Assembly: GCA_000485475.1 (NCBI GenBank)
Contig: AXYY01000144.1
Coordinates: forward strand, 1 to 5,560
DNA from: Candidatus Ancillula trichonymphae ImTpAt
GTDB taxonomy: Bacteria > Actinomycetota > Actinomycetes > Actinomycetales > Bifidobacteriaceae
DNA length: 5,560 bases
Direction of reading: 5' to 3'
Under the pieces are notes generated by a model. The model ran no database searches. It was not told where the DNA came from and saw only the letters and a program-made list of their open reading frames with translations. A program made the position numbers and the translations under genes. Numbering within the stretch: the first letter of the stretch is position 1; each line of letters opens with the position of its first letter. Positions 1 to 5,560 of the stretch are shown one piece after another.

Positions 1-344
1 CCGATGTTCACACGGGAAGCACCAATTGAAATCGCGTGCTCAAGTTGTTCATCACCTCGAATACCGCCACTGAGTTCAACACTTACATCGTGCGCCTTCA
101 GAATTTCAAGCACTTCCTCAATTATGCGCGCGTTATTTCCTCTACCAAATGCCGCATCAAGATCCACAAGATGTACCCAATTGTTACCCGCATGCTCAGC
201 ATAAACAGCTGCAAAATCTTGCGCAACCTCCTGGGGACTCGCATACACCGTCTGCTCATTAAGTTCTCCGCGCAGAAGGCGAACCGCCCACCCATTACTG
301 ATGTCAATTGCGGGTAGTAGTACTAATTCTAAATTGTCATGCAT
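1..344 (-). CDS. priA: Phosphoribosyl isomerase A (PriA/HisA), N-terminal part, cut by window edge
   Basis: The ATG at 342-344 opens an uninterrupted frame of 114 residues to the window edge, out of roughly 240-250 in the family. HisA isomerises ProFAR to PRFAR in histidine synthesis. In many actinobacteria the same (beta/alpha)8 enzyme, PriA, also does the TrpF step of tryptophan synthesis. Visible landmarks are LLPAIDI at the first strand with the catalytic-type Asp14, Arg22 in GWAVRL, HLVDLDAAFG at about 58-67, and VELSGGIR at about 89-96 in the phosphate-binding region. The last two phrases are much closer to actinobacterial PriA than to E. coli HisA, so I favour PriA; the C-terminal half needed to judge dual specificity is outside the window. 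The start is supported by an extended -10 box ending 6 nt before it. The gene is divergent from ung. An ATG at 338-340 lies in another frame and is ignored. Cytoplasmic enzyme. Confidence 0.88.
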   Translation of the reverse strand, partial: MHDNLELVLLPAIDISNGWAVRLLRGELNEQTVYASPQEVAQDFAAVYAEHAGNNWVHLVDLDAAFGRGNNARIIEEVLEILKAHDVSVELSGGIRGDEQLEHAISIGASRVNI

Positions 345-350
345 GCGTCT

Positions 351-359
351 AGTATACCA
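351..359 (-). promoter_or_regulatory. Extended -10 promoter of priA/hisA, predicted leaderless
   Basis: Read on the minus strand, positions 359 to 351 are TGG TATACT, a TGn-extended -10 hexamer. Six bases (AGACGC) separate it from the ATG at 344. The usual 6-7 nt from -10 to transcription start would place the first transcribed base at the start codon, giving a leaderless mRNA. No good -35 box is seen at 17 +/- 1 bp; TTGCAC at 377-382 sits about 20 bp upstream and is weak, consistent with an extended -10 promoter. No Shine-Dalgarno precedes the start. Confidence 0.65.
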
Positions 360-459
360 CACTTTTCCCTGTATTTGTGCAATTATTTCGACTACTTTTC
401 ACCGCCAAATTGTTCGTTAATGTCAATGGAATTACGCACTGCCGTCAACGAAAACTTTG

Positions 460-468
460 TGTTATAAT
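460..468 (+). promoter_or_regulatory. Extended -10 promoter of ung-fpg, predicted leaderless
   Basis: TGT TATAAT matches the full TGn-extended -10 consensus. Six bases (GTGGCT) follow before the in-frame GTG at 475, so the predicted transcription start falls on or next to that codon. There is no convincing -35 hexamer at normal spacing. The box mirrors the one on the opposite strand ahead of priA/hisA, and the two promoters share the roughly 130-bp divergent intergenic region. It also argues against starting ung at the upstream TTG at 457, which would lie before the promoter's own start point. Confidence 0.65.
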
Positions 469-474
469 GTGGCT

Positions 475-1149
475 GTGGTGAATGGTGTTATGTCTGATGG
501 CTGGGCGGCTGCATTGGCCGATCAGGAAGACCAGTTGCATGAACTGGGTCGATTCTTGCGCTCCGAAGTGACAGCGGGGCGAGGTTATCTACCCAGTGGC
601 GACAACATTTTGCGCGCGTTTCAGGCATCGATGGAGGACGTCAAGGTGTTATTGGTTGGACAAGATCCGTATCCGACACCTGGTCATCCGATAGGTCTGT
701 CATTTTCAGTTAATCCAGATGTGCAACCAATTCCACGCTCGTTGCAAAACATTTTCCTTGAACTGCGCGATGACATCGGTGTAGCGCCACCAAGAACTGG
801 TGATTTGTCTCCATGGATAAAACAGGGTGTTATGTTGCTGAACAGAGTACTGACGGTTCAGCCAAACAAGCCGAACAGCCACAGTGGTAGAGGATGGGAA
901 AAGATTACTGATGCCGCTGTGAATCATCTGGCCAACCGTAAAAATCAGCCACTAGTTGCCATTTTGTGGGGCAGTAATGCTCGAACGCTCAAACCAATAC
1001 TGAACAATGGAAATGTCCACATCATCGAAAGTGTCCACCCAAGTCCACTATCCGCACAAAATGGCTTCTTCGGATCACGTCCCTTTTCCCGCACAAACCA
1101 GTTCTTGAAGGAAAGTGGTGTTGATGAAATCGACTGGTCCTTGCCGTGA
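475..1149 (+). CDS. ung: Uracil-DNA glycosylase, family 1 (Ung)
   Basis: Removes uracil from DNA after cytosine deamination or dUMP misincorporation, starting base-excision repair in the cytoplasm. With the GTG at 475 the product is 224 residues, close to the family's usual 220-230. The water-activating motif GQDPYP has its catalytic Asp at residue 64. It continues as TPGHPIGLSF, the actinobacterial variant of the common GQDPYH. LLNRVLTV follows mid-protein, and the HPSPLS leucine-loop motif has its catalytic His at residue 188. FFGSRPFSR and a DEIDWSLP tail complete an actinobacterial-type Ung. The start is uncertain. The frame is open from TTG 457, GTG occurs at 469, 475 and 478, and ATG at 490 would give MSDGW. 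None has a clear Shine-Dalgarno. I chose 475 because a TATAAT box ends 6 nt before it; ATG 490 is the main alternative. The gene is first in a unit with fpg, whose start lies 18 nt downstream. Confidence 0.95.
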   Translation: MVNGVMSDGWAAALADQEDQLHELGRFLRSEVTAGRGYLPSGDNILRAFQASMEDVKVLLVGQDPYPTPGHPIGLSFSVNPDVQPIPRSLQNIFLELRDDIGVAPPRTGDLSPWIKQGVMLLNRVLTVQPNKPNSHSGRGWEKITDAAVNHLANRKNQPLVAILWGSNARTLKPILNNGNVHIIESVHPSPLSAQNGFFGSRPFSRTNQFLKESGVDEIDWSLP

Positions 1150-1156
1150 ACGAACT

Positions 1157-1163
1157 GGAGGTG
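1157..1163 (+). promoter_or_regulatory. Shine-Dalgarno of fpg (GGAGGTG)
   Basis: GGAGGTG is a near-perfect anti-16S complement, with GGAGG ending 6 nt before the GTG at 1168. It fixes the GTG, rather than the in-frame ATG at 1177, as the fpg start. It contrasts with ung and priA/hisA, which have promoter boxes but no Shine-Dalgarno at their starts, as expected for an internal operon gene that cannot be leaderless. Confidence 0.85.
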
Positions 1164-1167
1164 CGTA

Positions 1168-2019
1168 GTGCCTGAAATGCCAGAAGTTGAAACCATTCGA
1201 AGAGGTTTAGTGGATACCGTCCTGAACAAAAGAGTTGCTGAAATCAAGGTGCTGAAGGCATCAAGTTTTAGGAATGAAGCAGACCCCCGCATGGCGTGTT
1301 CAGTAATTACGGACATCAAGAGATACGGTAAAATGCTAGTAATCGAGCTGGAAAATGAGTTTTCTCTAGTCACACACTTGATGATGACTGGTCAACTTAT
1401 CATTCGCGAAAATGAAGTGACTCTGTTTTCAGGTGGACATCCCACGAGGTCGCTGATTAGTGCTTTACCGGATAAATCCACAAAGGTAATTTTCGCATTC
1501 AACAACAGCAAATTGTTTTTTAATGATGAGCGCGGTTTCGGGTATGTAAAACTACTTGAGACCAAAAATGTGGCAGAACTGGATTTTATTAAAAAACTAG
1601 GCCCTGAACCACCAAATGACATCGATGTATTTTTGCAGCGCATTCGTAAACACAAGATTATGATTAAACCAGCACTGCTCAACCAAAGTATTATTGCAGG
1701 TCTAGGTAATATTTATGTTGATGAAACTCTTTTTCTTTCCAAAGTACACCCGAAGTCACTAACTGGTAATCTTAATCATACTTTACTCACGAATATATAC
1801 CTAAATGCTGACAAAGTTATGCAGTTGAGCATCAAACACGGTGGATCAACTTGGCGCAACTACCTTAATGTTCAGCAAGAGATGGGCGATTTTCTAAATG
1901 TCGCCAATGTGTATCAAAAACACGGCAGTCCTTGCAAGAACTGTGGGGCAAAAATTCAGAAGATTCGCATTGCAAATCGCGGTACCCACTTCTGCCAGAA
2001 CTGTCAAGTTCTGTATTAG
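1168..2019 (+). CDS. mutM: Formamidopyrimidine-DNA glycosylase (Fpg/MutM), bifunctional AP lyase
   Basis: Excises 8-oxoguanine and formamidopyrimidines and cleaves the abasic strand by beta/delta elimination. The 283-residue product has the normal Fpg length. Starting at the GTG gives M-P-E-M-P-E, so the catalytic Pro2 and Glu3 are in place; they would be lost from a start at the ATG at 1177. Lys55 (RYGKML) matches the conserved catalytic lysine. Met73 in HLMMTG and Arg122/Phe124 in DERGFG are the void-filling triad. LLNQSIIAGLGNIY at 170-183 is the helix-two-turn-helix signature. The C-terminal zinc finger has Cys256/Cys259 and Cys276/Cys279 with Arg271 in NRGTHFC. The gene is second in the ung unit, 18 nt after the ung stop. 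Its G+C is about 40% against about 49% for ung. The segment GGHPTRSLISALPDKSTKV with the RGTHFC finger reads to me like Patescibacteria-type Fpg rather than typical actinobacterial MutM. That is a judgement from memory, not a search. Confidence 0.95.
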   Translation: MPEMPEVETIRRGLVDTVLNKRVAEIKVLKASSFRNEADPRMACSVITDIKRYGKMLVIELENEFSLVTHLMMTGQLIIRENEVTLFSGGHPTRSLISALPDKSTKVIFAFNNSKLFFNDERGFGYVKLLETKNVAELDFIKKLGPEPPNDIDVFLQRIRKHKIMIKPALLNQSIIAGLGNIYVDETLFLSKVHPKSLTGNLNHTLLTNIYLNADKVMQLSIKHGGSTWRNYLNVQQEMGDFLNVANVYQKHGSPCKNCGAKIQKIRIANRGTHFCQNCQVLY

Positions 2020-2040
2020 ACTGGACTAGATTTTACACTT

Positions 2041-2066
2041 CCGCTGATAACTCATCGGGTGATTTT
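2041..2066 (+). terminator. Weak candidate terminator after fpg
   Basis: CCGCTGA (2041-2047) can pair with TCATCGG (2052-2058) around a TAAC loop, with one internal mismatch. A four-T run follows at 2063-2066. It lies 22 nt after the fpg stop and just before the convergent pseudogene end. The stem is short and the T tract poor, so this is a possibility only. Confidence 0.22.
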
Positions 2067-2076
2067 GTGAACACCA

Positions 2077-2583
2077 TTACATCATCTTGACCAGATCAAA
2101 CACATCAAAACTGCTGAAACGAGCATTGAAACTGTCCTCAGATCTTCCGTTGAAACCATGCATGAACCTGAAACCATCAAGAAGTTGTTGGTAATTCTGA
2201 AGTAACTCACTAGAGTCGACCGCTTGCGGATTGAGCGAGTATTCGTGTACTTTTGCATTGTAATTGAACGCGCCGCGCCTCACAGGAATTCACACAAAAT
2301 CAGCAGAATCAATCGTCAACTTTTCTCCAACTTTTGCTGCGTCTTTTAGAAGTCGTGCATCAACAAGAATTCCCGCATTCCGGTTCAAAATGCGCTCCTG
2401 AACTTGAACTGTTGTTGCATCATCGGCGCAATCCTTCTTGTTCCCGAGCGCAAGAATGGCGAAGTTGTCCGCATAGCCGAAGTGGAAGTTTATTTCCGCA
2501 GTATTCGCCGCATTAACACCTGAAAGAACATCTGAGCCATCATGCAATCTCTTCACGCTGAAAGTTAGTAGAGGCACGTTCAA
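2077..2583 (-). pseudogene. C-terminal fragment of the pseudogene, interrupted by an in-frame TGA
   Basis: From 2583 to 2080 a single reading frame runs through DNFAILALGNKKDC and AGILVDARLLKDAAKVGEK, then meets TGA at 2290-2292. It continues in the same frame as IPVRRGAFNYNAKVHEYS and SSELLQNYQQLLDGFRF to TAA at 2077-2079. Protein-like sequence on both sides of the TGA indicates a nonsense change in a once continuous frame rather than two small genes. Neither half has a Shine-Dalgarno or a plausible start. The sequence before about 2545 (VNEKVQAYIAQLVERAS) is in another frame, so a frameshift lies between. No family recognised. Confidence 0.55.
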
Positions 2584-2809
2584 CTAACTGTGCAATATAT
2601 GCTTGCACTTTCTCGTTAACATCTATTCTTGGAAGGCTCGCAGCAAACCTCCCTGAATGCGCCGCTATCTAGGCTGTTGGATAATGCACCGTATGAAATG
2701 CCGAACAACTCAAATAGCTCATTATTCCACTCTTGAGCACACGAGAGCGTAGCAAAGGTGCATTTTAATTTACATCCTCTTGACCTTTTTTGTCCTTGTA
2801 GCTGTGCTC

Positions 2810-2843
<34 letters not shown>

Positions 2844-3143
2844 GGATCGTTTAGTTTCTGCAGAAGCGTAACGAGCGTGGATATGTTTGCAGGAGAAGTT
2901 GATTCAGTTGCGTTTCCACTAGTTGCGGCAAGCATGTTCGTTTTGCCACTTGTGTAGTATTTTCATGGACTCCATTGACAAATAGATTGTTCAGGAAGTG
3001 CATGTCCTTGCAGCGTGGAAATTTGAAGTGCTGCCATAAATGCATCCTGGTAGTCTTTTTTGAACAACTCAGGCACTCTTGCCCAAAGTTAGCTCGCTGT
3101 TAGTCCAACTACTTCAAATACCCAGTAGTACAGCGAGTTTCGA

Positions 3144-3175
3144 GGGTGCAACTTTTTAAGGGTGCAACTTTTTAA
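3144..3175. repeat. Perfect 16-bp tandem duplication
   Basis: GGGTGCAACTTTTTAA occurs at 3144-3159 and again at 3160-3175 with no mismatch and no spacer. Sixteen is not a multiple of three, so the duplication shifts frame in the minus-strand pseudogene, and it places TAA-containing sequence there. The stretch from about 3180 to 3110 is the least protein-like part of the remnant. Confidence 0.85.
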
Positions 3176-3436
3176 TTGCAGGCTAGGCGCGCGCGTTCAA
3201 GTGCCTCTCCCTGTGCTTCTCTAGCTGCAACTTTGCCGCATTAGCATTAGTGAGCGGTTCTGTTCCTCTTCCTCTAATAATCTCAGCACAAGTAATACTG
3301 GGAAACTGGGCTTCCTGGAAGCGCCGCTCTACATGCTCAAAAAGTATCCAAGCTCGCGAACAATCGGGGAACTGCCTTTTTCTGACTCCCGCTGGAACAG
3401 CAATACTTTCAGGAATATAATTCTCATTTGAGTTTT

Positions 3437-3730
3437 TTCAGAACTTATGTTTGTTATCCTAATCTTAAATCCAGCAGGAAGTAGAACTTCACCTTCCCCC
3501 TCGTTGATAAAGGCGAATTGGCATTAGGTGGTACTAATTCAAGTGTTACGTTACGTTCATTCCCGATAGTAACATAGTGTAGAGATGTACTAACAATACT
3601 TCACTTCTTGCCTCAAATTCCTGACCAACTAAAGCAAGTACTAGAAAGAAAAGGGTTCATTGTTAGTACTTTTAAATTTACGCATAAATCCATCACGGTC
3701 ATTGGTGTGTTACCAAAACAAAGGGCCTAG
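3437..3730 (-). pseudogene. Relic of an ADP-ribosyltransferase (R-S-E class) domain
   Basis: Three pieces in the right order match the C-terminal half of arginine-type ADP-ribosyltransferase toxins (ADPrib_exo_Tox-like). LVGQEFEARS (about 3632-3603) is followed, after a frame step, by IVSTSLHY (3597-3574), whose STS lies at 3583-3591. NVTLELVPPNA (about 3552-3520) is the strand that usually follows. After one more frame step comes FINEGEGEVLLPAGFKIRI, whose E-x-E-V-L-L-P (3496-3479) is the catalytic Glu motif. The nucleotide-binding Arg strand may be TTTRPF near 3737-3720, but that is uncertain and the frames between 3720 and 3632 are unclear. The family transfers ADP-ribose from NAD+ to target proteins and is typically secreted or injected. 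Here the domain is broken at two or more points and cannot be active as read. The class assignment rests on motifs only. Confidence 0.55.
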
Positions 3731-4877
3731 TAGTAGTTGCACCATATTCCAAAATGCCATTTCTAAGATCAATTTCATGCCTAACTCTTTTTATGAAAAC
3801 TTCCTTATTGTCAAGTCTTGCATCTAATATTTTTCCAGGTCTAAGTCCTTCTCCGCTTTTTTGCGTACTTACTGCTTCCCAAATGCTATTCGCATACCCT
3901 GCATCACCAGGCACTAGCCCCTTGTCCAAGACCGCATAGAACTCTCTCATATTCCTCAGTCGACAAATGCTTGCCAAGTATTTCACGCATGTGTCCCTCA
4001 AAACTATTACTTATATGAGAACTATTAGAAGAATATGTCAAGAGCGCTTCGCCACCGGGTGTCACCATATTGGCAGCTGAATAAGGAATACCGCTGACCG
4101 TATTATAATGATGGAGAGTATTGCTAAAAAGGTTTTTCCAGTCTTCGCTATACGCCTCCATTCCATAAATTCTTTACCCTCCAAAGAACTAGGCACAGAA
4201 CTCCTTACCGTTGAAGGAACGGGGGCATCTGAATGTGAAGCAGGAAGTTCAGGAATTTCTCGTCCTACTTTCAGCGCTTTAGTTAATCCTACACTACTAC
4301 TCACACAACATCAACAACAGAAACTGCGAGGAAGAACACCAATTGAAGTACACTCGGGACAAGTGAATCTTTTGCGTCCTTAGTCATTGTGTTCGCATTT
4401 TTGATGATGTTCTGAACATTACCTTGCGCCCCAAAAAAGCAACTAAGTGGAACGTGCGATCACCTTCCATAAATAAGACTTCGTGATGTAACCTGCTTGT
4501 TGTAAGCAGTCATGCTTATACGTGTGAAGTGCGCGATATTTACATCTGGACTTGGACCAATCAGATTTCGGAACCAGTTGGAATGTTGTGCGGCATGTTT
4601 GGATTAAATGCAGTTCCGTCAGTACTTCCCCATCTTCTGAAACAAAGAGCTTCATATCCCCCTAAAAACCTTTTCCAAAACTGATTGTTTAAAATTTCAC
4701 TACCTGTTTTACCGTAATTTTCAGGAGTGCGGTAGTAGATATTCACATCAGTAGTATACGATTCACGCCCGCAAAACCAGACACAAACCAGTTCTCGTGA
4801 TTTTTGTCGTAGTTCGAACTAGCCTCATTTGGTGCGGGTAGCTCAATATTTACAACATCAAAATCTGCCAAGTTGTG

Positions 4878-5025
4878 GAAAGTGTAGTATGTGCTCGCAA
4901 CTGAGAGCCCAAGACTTGCAACTGAACCCGCATGGCAGCAGCAGCAGCCGCAACTGACGAACCAGCAGAAACTATAGCAGCTACAATAGATGCAACAACA
5001 GCCCCACGCCTAGAGCAATTGTCCA
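4878..5025 (-). other. Hydrophobic Ala/Val-rich segment within the pseudogene (likely membrane-spanning)
   Basis: Three consecutive frames give WTIALGVG, then AVVASIVAAIVSAGSSVAAA ending in a run of six alanines, then AGSVASLGLSVASTYYTF. Joined, they form about 50 mostly small hydrophobic residues, enough for one or two membrane passes. Charged, lysine-rich sequence precedes them (DFKKKIRDKEIDD) and a polar Tyr/Asn-rich region follows. Frame steps lie near 5000 and 4933. Before decay, the segment would have split the protein into two hydrophilic domains, the downstream one carrying the ADP-ribosyltransferase motifs. Confidence 0.5.
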
Positions 5026-5560
5026 AGTGAGTGCGTCATCAATCTCCTTGTCCCGAATTTTCTTCTTGAAGTCACTAATGACTGGATTGAGATCTTTTTC
5101 AGTGCCGTATCCAGCTGCAACGAATTGCTTCTTGCTGTTTGCATCAACCGGACCTGAAACCGCATACGAGTACATTTTGTCACCACTGGAGTCCGCAATC
5201 ATTGGCTCTGACCAATCTTTGGCATTTGTGCATCAGAACACGCACCAACTGCACCCTCTTTCTTCATGCCAAACATAATTGTGGTTCCATCATTTATGCC
5301 GCAGTCATTCTTCAGGTCCGTAGGTAATCGTACCTTGTTCGGCAACATAAGAACTCTTGCAATTCGTGTACTGCCACGTTTTTGTGTCTGTATCCAAATA
5401 ATATGCAACTTCCTCCTTGTTCATATATGGACCCGCATTTATATAATAAGTTGCTTTCTTAACCTTCATCATTGCATCGCCCCTATCGAGCGGGAAACTG
5501 CGCGAGTTTAATTGCATAAATTGGACTTTCCATCTCCACTTAACTGCCCATCTCGAACCC

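Noticed and set aside
457..474. Upstream TTG start for ung giving six more residues
   Set aside because: It would begin before the TATAAT box and the predicted transcription start; the added residues match nothing in Ung and there is no ribosome binding site.
4300..4380. Apparent zinc-finger (FTCPECTS, then several Cys) on the minus strand
   Set aside because: It occupies a competing frame with a TGA among the cysteines and overlaps a longer protein-like frame (GNVQNIIKNANTMTKDAKDS). It is probably an out-of-frame artefact, although the frames here cannot be fully resolved.
4108..4383. Plus-strand open frame of about 90 codons
   Set aside because: No ribosome binding site and no recognisable motif; it lies opposite the pseudogene segments with better protein character, so it is a shadow frame.
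4811..4820. AGTTCGAACT palindrome as an operator or LexA-like site
   Set aside because: It is a 10-bp palindrome inside former coding sequence (SSNYD) with no promoter nearby, and it lacks the spacing of an actinobacterial SOS box.

Overview
The window looks like a low-G+C actinobacterial (Actinomycetota) chromosome segment. The partial gene at the left end reads as the actinobacterial PriA form of HisA, with the phrases VDLDAAFG and VELSGGIR. The next gene is a family-1 uracil-DNA glycosylase with the actinobacterial signatures GQDPYPTPGHPIGLSF and FFGSRPFSR. By hand count, G+C is about 49% in ung and about 40% in fpg, far below most of the phylum. Together with a 3.5-kb decayed gene, this suggests a reduced or host-associated actinobacterium that still makes histidine and/or tryptophan. 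The lineage cannot be named from the sequence; a low-G+C endosymbiotic bifidobacterial relative is one guess.

Layout: (1) positions 1-344, minus strand: the N-terminal half of priA/hisA, running off the window. (2) positions 345-474: a short divergent promoter region. On each side an extended -10 box (TGnTATAcT / TGnTATAAT) ends exactly 6 nt before a start codon in frame with the gene, which points to leaderless mRNAs in both directions. (3) positions 475-2019, plus strand: a two-gene base-excision-repair unit. ung is followed after 18 nt by fpg/mutM, which has its own Shine-Dalgarno. Both are intact. fpg has clearly lower G+C than ung and reads like Patescibacteria (Saccharibacteria)-type Fpg, so it may have been acquired. 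(4) positions 2077-5560, minus strand and convergent with fpg: no intact gene. Translating the three minus frames piecewise gives a chain of protein-like segments that hop frame about fifteen times and carry several in-frame stops. I read this as the remains of one very large secreted or surface protein, or of two adjacent genes. It keeps an Ala/Val-rich hydrophobic region (about 4878-5025), an ADP-ribosyltransferase signature (STS at 3583-3591; E-G-E-V-L-L-P ending at 3479) and an Asp5-Gly6 linker (2810-2842).

ung and fpg together cover the first step of repair of deaminated cytosine and oxidised guanine. The most notable observation is the ADP-ribosyltransferase relic inside an otherwise unannotatable 3.5 kb. 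The frame breaks are unlikely to be general sequencing error, because the first 2 kb holds about 2 kb of coding sequence with no break.
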